From: Bog-257 sp963834135 | Lineage (GTDB): Bacteria; Acidobacteriota; Terriglobia; Terriglobales; Acidobacteriaceae | DNA length: 64,000 bases | NCBI GenBank assembly: GCA_963834135.1 | Contig: CAWIAN010000007.1 | Coordinates: 558,001-622,000, forward strand | Direction of reading: 5' to 3' | In this document: positions 6,938 to 16,300 of the stretch, in pieces | How positions within the stretch are numbered: the first letter of the stretch is position 1 | Layout: every line of letters begins with the position of its first letter | Program-made: the position numbers and the translations under genes | Notes under the pieces: generated by a model | What the model saw: only the letters and a program-made list of their open reading frames with translations | The model's database searches: none | What the model was told of the DNA's origin: nothing

Positions 6938-9293
6938 ACGGTGCAAAGTATCCGGCCAAATCCAGGATGAGTTGTGTAACTCCTTGCGCCCAAGCATCCG
7001 TCTTACCGTTGATGTTGGGCACAATGGCCATGTTAGACGTCACCGCTCCATCCGAAGAGTTCAAAGTCGAGACGACTGGTTGCTGCTCGTTATCAGGCCA
7101 GAGCGTCAGGTATCCCAGTGGGCCGGACGGCACTACGGTGGCGTTGAACACATAACCTTGGGCGTTGCCGGGTGGGGAGCAAGGACTATCAACAATATCG
7201 ACTGTTCGCTCTCCGCTGAACGGTTGACCATTGTTATTACGACTATCGTAGGCACGGCATGGCGCCAAGGAGTAAAAGGACACGCCGTTCTCCCCTGCGG
7301 CAGCAAAATAACCGTTGATGTCCACGATTACGTCCGTGCTATTGCGGGTATAGATGGAGATGTCGCCGTTGGACGCGGCGGGTACGATTGCTGCATTGGC
7401 GACCAGGAGTGCCTTTGGATTATTCAGCGTGGAAACCGTTGGCTGCGGCTCATCGCTTGGCCAAACCGTAAGATAACTCAACGGCTGCCCAGCCGGAGTA
7501 GGTGACACCGTTACATTGAGCGAGTAGGCCTGCGGCTGGTTGGGCAAGTTCTGCAGGCATGGACTCTTCGACAGGACCGGCATTTCGCGGGATTCCAGGG
7601 CGCTAAAGGAAGGCGGTCCTAGTCCTTGGGGCTGGTTTGATCCGCTGCGGGTGTCGATCACTCGGCATGGGACTAGCGGATAAAACTGCAGGCTGCCTTG
7701 CGTAGGTGCAATAAAGTAGCCGTCGATATCGAGAATGACATCGGTAGTGTCAGTCACATATACGCTCACCGAACCCGACAGCCCAGCAGGAACGATGGCT
7801 GCGTTGGCTTTTGTTCTGCCGTCCGGAGAGTTCATAGTCGAAACGGCGGGCAGACCGTCACCGGTCGGCCAGATTGTCAGGTATCGCAAGTGGTCCAGCG
7901 GTACTACTGTGACATTGAGCGAGTACGCCATGGCATTCGCCGGAATGCCACATGGGTTGTCGTTCTCGGAAAGAGGAAAGTCACGCACGGAGTTGCCCTG
8001 CATTGTGGGGCCGCCAAACGTACCTTCTGGATTACGTGTGTCAACCACCCGGCACGGCGTAGCCGGAATAAATTGCAGAGGCGTGGGAGTGGATGGCGAC
8101 AAACGGAACACTGTGCCGCAGCCCGTCCCGTCACACGAGCCGTTAATCCCGCCCCCAAACGCGGTTCCGTAAAAGCTACTGTCAGAGGACTGGATGAGCG
8201 AGCCCGAAGGAGATGCGCCGTCAATCAAAGCGAAACTGTGCAGGATGGTCAGCGTCCCTTGTGGCGTTATTTTGAAGACCGTTCCTGCATCATCCGCACC
8301 GCCTTGGCTTGTCGTCCCATAGAAGTTATGGTCGGTCGCTTGCAAAAGCGCAGCAGTCGGGTAGGCGCCGTCGGCAGGATACCAAGCGAAGCTGTGCAAT
8401 ACGGTTACTACGCCGGTTGGAGTCATCTGGAAGACGGTGCCATAACCGTTCCCGCCCTCGTATGTAGTGCCATAAAAGTTCCCGTCGATTCCTTGTACCA
8501 GAGCCGCTTCGGGCAGACTGCCATCGTCGCCATTGAAGTTGTGTAGGGTAGTCAGCGTTCCGCTCAAGGTAATTTTGAAGGCTGTGCCGTCAGAATTGTC
8601 TCCTCCGGACTTCGTTGTCCCATACAGGTCTCCGTCACTTGCTTGCACCAACGGCTCGGGCATGCCACCATCGAAATTGCTGAAGCTGTGTAATGTAGTC
8701 AGCACACCACTTGAGGTGATCTTGAAGACGGTACCGCCGCCAGAGATACCACCCTGCCCCGTTGTGCCGTAGAAGTTCCCGTCGTTGGCCCGGACCAACC
8801 CTCCTGTAGGATATTCGCCATTGTCCAGGCCATCGAACTGGTAGAGGGTAGTTAATGCGCCGCTAGGCGTGATCTTGAAGACGGTACCGCCGGCAGAGAT
8901 ACCACCCTGGAATGTTGTCCCGTAGAAGTTCCCATCGGCTCCCTGCACCAATGCGCCATTTGGCGATGAGCCATCCGGACAGCCGTCTTGCATACAGAAG
9001 CTGTACAGTACGGTCAGACTGCCTGAAGGGGTCATCTTGAAGATAGTGCCGCAACCAGTCTCGCCCCCGCAGGATCCGATGCCCGAGCCGCCGAAGGAAG
9101 TAGCCCCATAGAAATTGCCATCCGTGGTTTGAATGAGAGGTGCTTGCGGACCAGAGCCGTTTGAACCATCAAAGTTGGCTAAAACAGTGAAGGTCTGACC
9201 GTTTGAGGCTATCGACGTCGCAACACAAAACCCAGACATCGCCCAGACCAATTTCGCGAATCTCGCACACCACGATAAGTTAGACGTTCGCAC
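6936..9293 (-). CDS. Secreted GloVer-repeat protein with C-terminal tri-module (CRxxDTR)
   Basis: This is a 785-residue protein. The GTG start opens a signal peptide (MRTSNLSWCARFAKLVWAMS, cleaved near residue 33). Residues about 34-415 hold seven repeats of the GloVer type (TIGR03803), each with a DGNFYGTT-like turn and a GTVFKITPSG-like strand; seven copies suggest a seven-bladed beta-propeller. Residues about 415-785 are three ~120-residue modules. Each opens with PCR-V/A-V/I/Y-D-T/S-R, has a YLTxWP strand and a ST(M/L)N turn, and closes with DxxGYF. Each module has a second Cys about 35-40 residues after the first, so disulfides are possible outside the cytoplasm. The protein ends GYFAP. 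No enzyme motif is visible. It is a stand-alone paralogue of the cluster at 51-64 kb. Confidence 0.85.
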   Translation of the reverse strand: MRTSNLSWCARFAKLVWAMSGFCVATSIASNGQTFTVLANFDGSNGSGPQAPLIQTTDGNFYGATSFGGSGIGSCGGETGCGTIFKMTPSGSLTVLYSFCMQDGCPDGSSPNGALVQGADGNFYGTTFQGGISAGGTVFKITPSGALTTLYQFDGLDNGEYPTGGLVRANDGNFYGTTGQGGISGGGTVFKITSSGVLTTLHSFSNFDGGMPEPLVQASDGDLYGTTKSGGDNSDGTAFKITLSGTLTTLHNFNGDDGSLPEAALVQGIDGNFYGTTYEGGNGYGTVFQMTPTGVVTVLHSFAWYPADGAYPTAALLQATDHNFYGTTSQGGADDAGTVFKITPQGTLTILHSFALIDGASPSGSLIQSSDSSFYGTAFGGGINGSCDGTGCGTVFRLSPSTPTPLQFIPATPCRVVDTRNPEGTFGGPTMQGNSVRDFPLSENDNPCGIPANAMAYSLNVTVVPLDHLRYLTIWPTGDGLPAVSTMNSPDGRTKANAAIVPAGLSGSVSVYVTDTTDVILDIDGYFIAPTQGSLQFYPLVPCRVIDTRSGSNQPQGLGPPSFSALESREMPVLSKSPCLQNLPNQPQAYSLNVTVSPTPAGQPLSYLTVWPSDEPQPTVSTLNNPKALLVANAAIVPAASNGDISIYTRNSTDVIVDINGYFAAAGENGVSFYSLAPCRAYDSRNNNGQPFSGERTVDIVDSPCSPPGNAQGYVFNATVVPSGPLGYLTLWPDNEQQPVVSTLNSSDGAVTSNMAIVPNINGKTDAWAQGVTQLILDLAGYFAP

Positions 9294-9575
9294 AGTTATC
9301 TCGCAAACTTAGTACCGGAAATTAAGCCGAACATGTAAACGGCTGCGGCAGCATCCTATCATGCTCGATTGAGGAAGCTACACGCAATCTGATTAGACAA
9401 AGTGTTGGCCTTCTTCGTGATCGCCCGGCTGGACGGCCGAAGTGCGTGGATCGGCCTCAAGTCGGATTGAGTGGACTTGTGCTTCCAATTGAACAACTGT
9501 CACAGGCGATTTCACTCGTTATCCTGCCCCCGACCTGGTTACTTGTGCAATGGGGATATAACGCTAATTGCCGTT
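9294..9575. other. Intergenic region upstream of the GloVer gene; no gene seen
   Basis: The region must contain the promoter of the minus-strand GloVer gene. I see no convincing -35/-10 pair, RNA gene or repeat, and open frames here are short and unlike proteins. Confidence 0.4.
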
Positions 9576-9689
9576 TTAGGGCGTAAGCCGCTTTTCGAGC
9601 TTCTCGTAGCCAGTGGGCAGTTCAAACATCGAATCAGGCACTGAGGCTCGGCGAAGGTCTTTCGCCTCGTACTGAACACTCAGGATCAT
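9576..9689 (-). pseudogene. C-terminal remnant of a DUF4412-like protein
   Basis: A 37-codon minus-strand frame reads MILSVQYEAKDLRRASVPDS and then MFELPTGYEKLEKRLTP before a stop. The ending 'PDS-x-FE-x-P-x-GY-x-K-x' is typical of the C-termini of DUF4412-like exported proteins. A stop lies just upstream in frame, so only the tail of a gene survives. Confidence 0.35.
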
Positions 9690-9890
9690 CGTTGGCTACG
9701 TGATTCACCCCCCTCACTAACGGGATGACGGCGCATGAGCGCCGCGTCGATTGGCCTTAGTACATCGATAGCGGTCGCAGAGCCAATCGAAGTCATCGCC
9801 GCTGCCCAAACTGCACATTTCCTAGCAATGCACTCTGCTTGATATGCTTCGAAACGCGATCCATTCCGCTCTTCAATTGACATTCACAGC

Positions 9891-9896
9891 TATAAT
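9891..9896 (+). promoter_or_regulatory. Possible -10 element (TATAAT) upstream of the 9987 gene
   Basis: A perfect TATAAT hexamer lies 90 bp before the start of the unknown-TPR gene pair. A TTGACA lies only 8 bp upstream of it, too close to serve as its -35, so the assignment rests on the -10 alone. Confidence 0.25.
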
Positions 9897-9986
9897 GTCG
9901 CCTCAAGACCAGCAGTACAAGCGGATGAGAGGGCTGACACACGAGACGTTGGCTCCAGGTCATTTCAGAAACCGGCGCATGCGGCG

Positions 9987-10769
9987 ATGAATAAAGACTC
10001 AATAAAGCTCACACCTCCGGATTTCATCCTAACCATCAAACCGCCCAAGGTCCTTGGCTTGATGGATCCTAATGAGCGCTGTCGTTCCGTTCTTCTTCTA
10101 GGGCTCAACGCCAAACTGCTCGAAAACGACTGCCTGCAACTATTGTTAAACCTCGTTTTTCGGCCGATCGGATTGCGTAGAGGGGCTATCACACCGAGTG
10201 ACTATTATGTTGCTACGACTGGAGCATTCGTGTCGCTGGTCGCGCCACAAGCGGGACTTCTCAACTACACGACAGAAAGCCGGATCGTGGTTGAATATGA
10301 TGTTGGTCTGGAGCGGGATATTGAACACACTCACAAGCTTAGCCCTGACTTAAACACCAAGGTGGGTTCGGTCGACTTGGCGATCAAGCCTGGATCAGTA
10401 ACACATCGAGCGACCGATACACGGTCATCGAGGGCGAAATTCGCTTCGACAGAAATGCTTCTAGTACCGGTGGACTTGGGAGATAGTATCGAATGGCGAA
10501 TTGACAGTCATCGCGCCGAAAAGGCAATCCGTGACTTTCTCACTGGAAATGTCCACCTCGAAGCGAAATTCCGCTGGCGGACGGCGCCTAAATCCGGTTC
10601 TGCAGAAGCGCGGCCAACAGACATTTCTTTTTTTGATAATGAGAGAAGGCGGCTTTCCCGCCGAGCTTCGATCTTGATGAGGTACATCCTTTGGCGTCGA
10701 AACATTACTATCGCCAATCCTGACGGGATTCGCGTCAACTTCGCGGAGCGAAAAGATGATCGATCCTAA
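9987..10769 (+). CDS. Unknown protein, first gene of a pair with a TPR protein
   Basis: The 260-residue product is not recognised. It has no signal peptide or membrane helix. The sequence alternates beta-like segments (DYYVATTGAFVSLVAPQAGL; SRIVVEYDVGLERDIEHTHK) with a basic C-terminal region containing RRRLSRRASILMRYILWRRN. The beta-rich middle is followed by KLSPDLNTKVGSVDLAIKPG, which resembles a soluble all-beta or alpha/beta domain. The TPR gene at 10756 starts 14 nt before this stop, so the two are translationally coupled and probably act together. It could be a signalling or effector protein whose partner is the TPR scaffold, but the sequence does not show which. Confidence 0.65.
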   Translation: MNKDSIKLTPPDFILTIKPPKVLGLMDPNERCRSVLLLGLNAKLLENDCLQLLLNLVFRPIGLRRGAITPSDYYVATTGAFVSLVAPQAGLLNYTTESRIVVEYDVGLERDIEHTHKLSPDLNTKVGSVDLAIKPGSVTHRATDTRSSRAKFASTEMLLVPVDLGDSIEWRIDSHRAEKAIRDFLTGNVHLEAKFRWRTAPKSGSAEARPTDISFFDNERRRLSRRASILMRYILWRRNITIANPDGIRVNFAERKDDRS

Positions 10770-11643
10770 CATGGAATCTTACATCGTTGTCGGTGACGAG
10801 ACGGCCAGCGTGCTAAACCTTATCGCGAACAGCGACCTTCATCTTAGTGCCGATCTCCTGCAACATATAGTTGTTAGCAAGAGCGACTTCGCCGCATTTC
10901 TTAAGGAGACGAAACTGGAAGCGGATCCGGAAGCCATTGCAATCCTCGAGCTTTTGGAGGACGCGAGTGCAGAAAGGGATACCAGGATCGCGGCTGCTTT
11001 CGACGAGCCCTTCGAAAAGAAGACCCTGGGCGACGCCGAATGGCTTGATAAAAATGCCGAACACCATTTGGAGGAGGGCCGCTTTCGAGATGCCGAGCGG
11101 CTCTACCTTGATAGCCTTTCCATTCGCGTCTATTTATTCGGTGGAGAGCATCCCGAGGCGGCGGTAGGCTACAACAACCTGGGAGAGCTTTATCATGTTT
11201 CGCGGAGGTTCGCGAACGCTGAAGAGCAGTATATCCACGCTTTGTCGATACACGAGAAGGAATTGGGGGACCATCCGGAGACCGCCGTCATCCTTAACAA
11301 CCTAGCGGAGTTGTATGCTAAGAAAGGAAATCTCCAGCAAGCCGAATCTTTCTACATGAATGCATTGGCGATTCGTGAGAAAGTATTCGGACCCAAGCAT
11401 CACCGAACGGCAGAGATATTAAACAATCTCGGAGCCCTGTATCACAACATGGGCGATTATGCTGCGGCGGAGTCACTTTACCGAAAAGCAATCGAAGTGT
11501 TTGAGGACAAGCTTGGCCACGAGAATCCAAGCACGAAGATAGTAAGAGACAACCTCTTGGAGCTTCAAGAAAGCCGAGTTACGTCGCAATCGAGGAAACG
11601 AAGCACAGAAGAAATGCCTCCGCCTGGAGCCGGGCCAAAGTAA
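10756..11643 (+). CDS. Kinesin-light-chain-type TPR protein
   Basis: The 295-residue protein has an acidic N-terminal region of about 90 residues followed by at least four 42-residue tetratricopeptide repeats (about residues 100-270) of the kinesin-light-chain pattern. Examples are HPEAAVGYNNLGELYHVSRR and TAEILNNLGALYHNMGDYAA, with the conserved A-E-x-x-Y/L positions. TPRs form helical scaffolds for protein-protein contact. A charged tail ends in PPPGAGPK. No secretion signal is seen. A start at 10771 is also possible. The overlap with the preceding unknown gene marks a two-gene operon. Confidence 0.82.
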   Translation: MIDPNMESYIVVGDETASVLNLIANSDLHLSADLLQHIVVSKSDFAAFLKETKLEADPEAIAILELLEDASAERDTRIAAAFDEPFEKKTLGDAEWLDKNAEHHLEEGRFRDAERLYLDSLSIRVYLFGGEHPEAAVGYNNLGELYHVSRRFANAEEQYIHALSIHEKELGDHPETAVILNNLAELYAKKGNLQQAESFYMNALAIREKVFGPKHHRTAEILNNLGALYHNMGDYAAAESLYRKAIEVFEDKLGHENPSTKIVRDNLLELQESRVTSQSRKRSTEEMPPPGAGPK

Positions 11644-11700
11644 CGAAATCCAGCCCCAAGAATGGACCCCCGTTCTTGAATTGCGCCACCGCCCGCCCAT

Positions 11701-12024
11701 TTGGTGGCGAATCTTAACCTGTACCTCCCTTGCGGCCAGGGAAAGAAGATGTACATCGACAATCAAACGCCTTACTGCCCAGAATGCGGTGATCATGCCT
11801 ACGAAGAATTCTCGAAATGTAGCCGGTTTCAGACTGTTCCAACCCCTAAGGATGCTGACCTCGTCTTCGTTTTGAAATCGACGTCCGAAGAAAGACCAGT
11901 TAGCGTGATTGGCAACACTACGGCAGCCGGCAGCGATTCCACAGTAACAAATGGCACCGTAGTTTCTCACGAAGACTACACCGTGTACCTGACCGTTCTG
12001 GAGGCACGAACGAGGAATTGCTGA
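11701..12024 (+). pseudogene. Fragment of an acidobacterial exported hypothetical protein
   Basis: The frame encodes KKMYIDNQTPYCPECGDHAY, then EEFSKCSRFQTVPTPKDADL and VFVLKSTSEERPVSVIGN, ending with DYTVYLTVLEARTRNC. The 'YEEFSK-x-x-RF...DADL-V-F-V' outline resembles a small exported protein seen beside propeller proteins in this phylum. The N-terminus lacks a signal peptide and the C-terminus runs into the next fragment, so it appears truncated at both ends. Confidence 0.4.
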
Positions 12025-12437
12025 GCGCCCAAGTCAAGAGTAGCAGTCAACCGGCAGGGCTCGCCTACGGCTGGAGTCTATCGCCAGATGGGAAGGAAAT
12101 TGCACTCGTGGCTGCTGAGAGTGAGAACCAGATTTCGATCTTAGGAATCGGGGGAGGAGTTCGCGTGATTACCCTCAATGACTGGCGTCGGCTTCAGGCT
12201 GTAAGTTGGGCCCCCGACGGTCGCCGTCTATACATCTCGGGAGGAAAGTACCTTGCGGTGGAACAGATCATGTGGGCTATCCTTGAAACGGATCCATACG
12301 GCAACTTCAAGGTATTGATTCAGGTGCCGGCAGATCGGGGATGGCTTGCCCACCCTGTCCCATCGCCCGATGGCCATTACTTGGCTTACACTGAATGGGA
12401 GTCTACATCGAGTGTCGTAATGCTGGAGAAGTTCTGA
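12018..12437 (+). pseudogene. C-terminal fragment of a wHTH/kinase-type PD40 propeller protein
   Basis: From about 12060 the frame reads AYGWSLSPDGKEIALVAA, later AVSWAPDGRRLYISGG and HPVPSPDGHYLAYTEWES, and ends VVMLEKF. It matches, motif for motif, the last ~135 residues of the intact protein at 17920-21084 (GWRVSPDGSTIALVDS; SIAWTADGRAFYAISA; LASPDGKFVAFN; ending WMIDKF). No winged helix, kinase or membrane part lies upstream, so only the tail of such a gene remains. Confidence 0.6.
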
Positions 12438-12618
12438 TCACCCTTGCTCGTCGCCGAGCATTGGCGACCTGAGACTTACAGCATACTCCTCCAGCAGCTG
12501 TCCATCCGCACCAAGCGGGAACGGAAAAGAGGCGGATAGGCAAGTCCCTTCGTCTGGCCATTTATCGACAGTCGTGTTGATCCCGGGACAAGGTTCTGAA
12601 CTCAACCGTGCACGAATC

Positions 12619-15600
12619 CTAAAAGACGACCTTCGCTTGCAACTGGACAATTCTCCCCGAAGGCGAACCTGCGAAAAATGATCCATAGGGCGTGGTCGGT
12701 GGGCTTGTGGTACGAGTGATCACGCCAAAGTTTCCGCCGGCCTCACCTATCCCTGTCGAATTTACATCGGAAAGGGTGGCATGCGGATTTGCGAAGTTGG
12801 GATGATTGAACACGTTGTAAAGATTGGCTCCGACCTGGAAGGTGCACTGCTCTCTCAACCTGATGTTCTTGCTAACGCCGAGATCAGAGTCGAAGAAACC
12901 TGGACCCCGCCACATGTTTCGGGTCTGTGTGGGAAACGCCCCGTAAGCCGTAGCTGACTCGAACGCGGCAGGCGTCAAGCAGCGGCTGTTTCCATCCTGG
13001 CAAGTCCCCTGGGCACCCCCACCTATTACCTGCGCGGGCGGAAAATAGAAGTTAGTTAGGAAAGTTGTACCGTCAAGGACGGTAAATGGCAAACCCGAAC
13101 GGGCGAAGAAGTTCTGCGAAACGGCCCAGCCGCCCAATAACTGCCTAGTGATGCCAGTACGAAAAGTGAACGGCAGTGCCCACACATAAGCAGCATTAAA
13201 AGAGTTGCGAATGTCGTAGTCGGCATTGCCGTAGTTGTTGCACGCCAGACAGGAGGGATTCACTTGGAACGTTAGGCTGCTGATCGAGTTGTAGTCGAGG
13301 ACGCCTCCGTTGGAAACGTCATCGATAGCATGCCCCCAGCTGTAACTGGCCTGTATTTGAAATCCATCAATAAGGCGCCGCGTGTAGCTTGCGGTCATCC
13401 CATTGTAATTGGATACTCCGCCGGTATAGATCTCGGCGACAGTGGCAAAGGAACCGCTATATGGGCTGGTAGGGACACCGGCAAGCCCACTGCCGAAAAA
13501 GTTGGGGTATTTTAGTATGGGAATGTGAATGCCGTGATTTCCGACGTACGCTAGCGATATCGAGCTCTTGCCGTCCAACTGTTGCTCCATCTGGAGACTC
13601 CACTCCTGGTACTGTGCGGTGTGGAACGTTCCGCTCAGATTATTAAAGCCTGGGGCTGAGAAGTTCGCCCCCACGCTGCTGGACAGGGAATCGAACGATG
13701 CCCCGTTGTTGAAACCGTTCTTGATGGCTGTCGCTGACGCCGCGGCGGAAGCGCCAGCACCTGCCGAGGTCGTGTCGGCCCAGTACTCTCCGCAACAGAG
13801 ACTCATGCCCACGACATTCGGGAGATTGCTCATGAATAGATCTCCAAGAGTCGCCGGAACCGCATCGTAGAAAACACCGATGCCACCACGAACGATAGTT
13901 TTCCCACTGGCTTGTGGTGACCACACGATGCCAAGACGAGGAGCCCAGTTGATAGCATCCGTCGCCGGAAAAAGGTGATGCCGATTTACTAAGATCATGC
14001 TGTTGTAAGCACTGTTGGGATCTCTGCTTTCCACTTCGAAGGGTCCGTCGAAGTATGACGCACAGTTAGTCTGGCAGATCGGGTTAGAATTTCTCTCCGC
14101 ACGCAATGCCAGCATCAGCTTCAGGTTGTTTTTCACGCGCCACTCATCCTGGGCGTAAAGACCCATGCCCCAAAGAGCCAAGGGCTCCACAGTTTTGCTG
14201 GGGAAATTTTGCAGATAGGCGAGTGCCTGGCCGTTATAGAACTGTTTCACTGAGTTCACGTATGCCGACGGACTGGCGCCAAGGCCGACGTTGTAGTCGC
14301 TGTAGTCATAACGCCGCCAGTTAGCACCAAACCTCAAGCCGTGGTTATCTTTAACCAGCGAATAGTCATCAATGAACTGATACTGAGTACCATTGCGACC
14401 TTGGGGGAATATGTTTTCAGAGTTCGCCATGCTTGTATAACCGAGGCCTCCCATATTCACGAATACTGGAAAGGTGGCAACCGCATCCTTCTGGGTAAAG
14501 ATGAACCGATAATAGCTACCGGCCATGATGAAGCTGTTGGTAGCAGCTGAACTAAAAACGTGGGTCCATTGCGCCTGTCCGTTATACAGCGGTTGGTAGC
14601 TGGCAGCACTGAACGCAGAGTTGACAGGATCAGCATAGGTAGCTTGTGTACCATGGTCCAGGCTGACCCGAAAGAAGGCCTTGTCAATATCGCTTAGATT
14701 AAGGTCCATCCTTCCAACGAGCATCCACTCCATCGCGGGCTCCGCAGGATTGGTCTGGTATTGAACGAAGCAGGGGCCACCAAATGCAGGATGGAAGTCC
14801 TGACATCCGCCTCCTTCCACCGGCATATTCGTGTTGTAGTTAGGCGCGCTCTGGTACAAGTGGAACATCTTCGAGTACAGCGGAACCTCGGCTGGCCTCA
14901 ACATCGCCAGGTTGTCCAAGGTTGCGGAGGCGAACTGGGGACTCGGTGAAAAAACTGTCGCCGTTGAGGGAACAATATAGGCGATTCCCTCGTTATCAGC
15001 AAAGAAGAAGACCTTGCTCCTTCTGATCGGGCCGCCAAGCGAGCCTGCCCATTGGTTGTTGTTTGCGAACGGTCGAGGGGTTCTGGGAATCGCATTGTTG
15101 TTGAACCAATCGTTGGCGTCCATGATGCGTCCCGTCCACCAATAAACCACATTACCGTGAAATTGGTTCGTGCCATTCTTAGTAACGTAGTTGACCTGAA
15201 CACCAGCCTGTTGACCAAATTCGCCGGAATAGGGGTTGGTCGTAACTGTGACCTCCTGCGTCTCGTTCCGACCCAGCATCAGGTTACTTGCTCCCGAGAT
15301 GTTCGTATTCTGGTATGGCTCCATGGCGGTTTGGCCATTCACCGTGAACACATTCGAAATGGCAGGCAAGCCATATGCCTGGAAGTTTCCGTAACCGCCA
15401 GCACTGTTTATGTTTACGCCCGGGGCGGTCTGCGCGATATAGGTCAGGTCGTTGCCTGCATCAGGCAGGTTCTGGATCGCGTAATTCTGAAAACTGCTGG
15501 AGTTCTCGACATTCTCCACCTGTGATTCGGCCGAGATCACCTCTACGGTCTGGGTACTGGAACCAACGCTCAATCGGAAGTTATCCGTCCCAGTCCTACC

Positions 15601-15912
15601 AACGTTCGAATTCACAACATTTGTGGCAGTCATGAATCCAGCCGCTTTTACGCTGACGGTGTAGCTCCCCGGCGGCACGAAAGCAAAGCGGTATACGCCA
15701 TTGTCATTAGTTGTAGTTGTTCGTCTTTCTGCATTGGCAATGTTCTTCAGTATCAATGTTGCGCCCGCCACAACCGCACCACTTGGATCCACGACTGTGC
15801 CGCTGATGTCGCCTGAAACGAGGGATTGGGCCAGCAACCGCGGCGAAATTACCGCGGCGAGCAGGAGCGAAGGCAGAGTTCCGACAATTGTCTTCTTCAC
15901 TTGGTGGCCCAC
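12619..15912 (-). CDS. TonB-dependent receptor, Oar-like, with carboxypeptidase-regulatory domain
   Basis: This is a 1097-residue outer-membrane protein. A signal peptide (VKKTIVGTLPSLLLAAVISP, cleavage near LLAQ) is followed by a carboxypeptidase regulatory-like beta-sandwich at about residues 33-115 (GDISGTVVDPSGAVVAGATL ... GVYRFAFVPPGSYTVSVKAA). A plug-type region (NLPDAGNDLTYIAQTAPGVN) and a long beta-barrel come next (for example FHGNVVYWWTGRIMDANDWF; DSDLGVSKNIRLREQCTFQV), ending with aromatic-rich VQLQAKVVF. These large Oar-like receptors are abundant in Acidobacteria and are thought to take up oligosaccharides or other large ligands using TonB energy; the ligand cannot be read from sequence. 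It is monocistronic on the minus strand. The GTG start has no strong ribosome site, and a second GTG four codons later is possible. Confidence 0.9.
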   Translation of the reverse strand: MGHQVKKTIVGTLPSLLLAAVISPRLLAQSLVSGDISGTVVDPSGAVVAGATLILKNIANAERRTTTTNDNGVYRFAFVPPGSYTVSVKAAGFMTATNVVNSNVGRTGTDNFRLSVGSSTQTVEVISAESQVENVENSSSFQNYAIQNLPDAGNDLTYIAQTAPGVNINSAGGYGNFQAYGLPAISNVFTVNGQTAMEPYQNTNISGASNLMLGRNETQEVTVTTNPYSGEFGQQAGVQVNYVTKNGTNQFHGNVVYWWTGRIMDANDWFNNNAIPRTPRPFANNNQWAGSLGGPIRRSKVFFFADNEGIAYIVPSTATVFSPSPQFASATLDNLAMLRPAEVPLYSKMFHLYQSAPNYNTNMPVEGGGCQDFHPAFGGPCFVQYQTNPAEPAMEWMLVGRMDLNLSDIDKAFFRVSLDHGTQATYADPVNSAFSAASYQPLYNGQAQWTHVFSSAATNSFIMAGSYYRFIFTQKDAVATFPVFVNMGGLGYTSMANSENIFPQGRNGTQYQFIDDYSLVKDNHGLRFGANWRRYDYSDYNVGLGASPSAYVNSVKQFYNGQALAYLQNFPSKTVEPLALWGMGLYAQDEWRVKNNLKLMLALRAERNSNPICQTNCASYFDGPFEVESRDPNSAYNSMILVNRHHLFPATDAINWAPRLGIVWSPQASGKTIVRGGIGVFYDAVPATLGDLFMSNLPNVVGMSLCCGEYWADTTSAGAGASAAASATAIKNGFNNGASFDSLSSSVGANFSAPGFNNLSGTFHTAQYQEWSLQMEQQLDGKSSISLAYVGNHGIHIPILKYPNFFGSGLAGVPTSPYSGSFATVAEIYTGGVSNYNGMTASYTRRLIDGFQIQASYSWGHAIDDVSNGGVLDYNSISSLTFQVNPSCLACNNYGNADYDIRNSFNAAYVWALPFTFRTGITRQLLGGWAVSQNFFARSGLPFTVLDGTTFLTNFYFPPAQVIGGGAQGTCQDGNSRCLTPAAFESATAYGAFPTQTRNMWRGPGFFDSDLGVSKNIRLREQCTFQVGANLYNVFNHPNFANPHATLSDVNSTGIGEAGGNFGVITRTTSPPTTPYGSFFAGSPSGRIVQLQAKVVF

Positions 15913-16239
15913 TGTTAACTACGATTCCCATTTGTGGGCGGGGATGGCGGATTATGCGTTTCCACCTCTGGGAAATCAAGCATTTTCTTGGCGGAAAAAA
16001 CGCTTCGCACTTTCCCGAGGATCGTAAGTGTTCTATTCAGCGTAGAATCTGCCTCGGTAGCAAAGGAACCGCGTCGCCATGCCCGCCGCGCATCTGGATG
16101 TCAATCGCATACAGTCGAGCCTGATTTGGCGGGGTTATAGTGCTTCATGTAAAGGTGTTTTCGGCTCGGTTTCGCCGTATCTGCGGCACAGATGTCTGCC
16201 CGATATCGCGAATCCTCGCTCGATTGTTCCAGGATAACT
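15913..16239. other. Intergenic region upstream of the TonB receptor; no gene seen
   Basis: The region lies between the receptor start and the terminator of the HAF gene, both on the minus strand. It should contain the receptor promoter. I see no RNA gene, and the short open frames are not protein-like. Confidence 0.4.
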
Positions 16240-16270
16240 AGAGAAATGCCCGGATAGGTACACCGGGCAT
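16240..16270 (-). terminator. Hairpin terminator after the HAF-repeat gene
   Basis: Perfect 8-bp arms ATGCCCGG (16246-16253) and CCGGGCAT (16263-16270) with a 9-nt loop. On the minus strand the stem is followed by TTTCTCT. It lies about 30 nt after the stop at 16301. Confidence 0.7.
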
Positions 16271-16300
16271 GAGAGTGACACGCGACGATACCTTCAGATT

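Noticed and set aside
9877..9896. TTGACA followed by TATAAT as a complete sigma-70 promoter
   Set aside because: The two hexamers are only 8 bp apart, far from the 16-18 bp needed, so only the -10 was listed, at low confidence.
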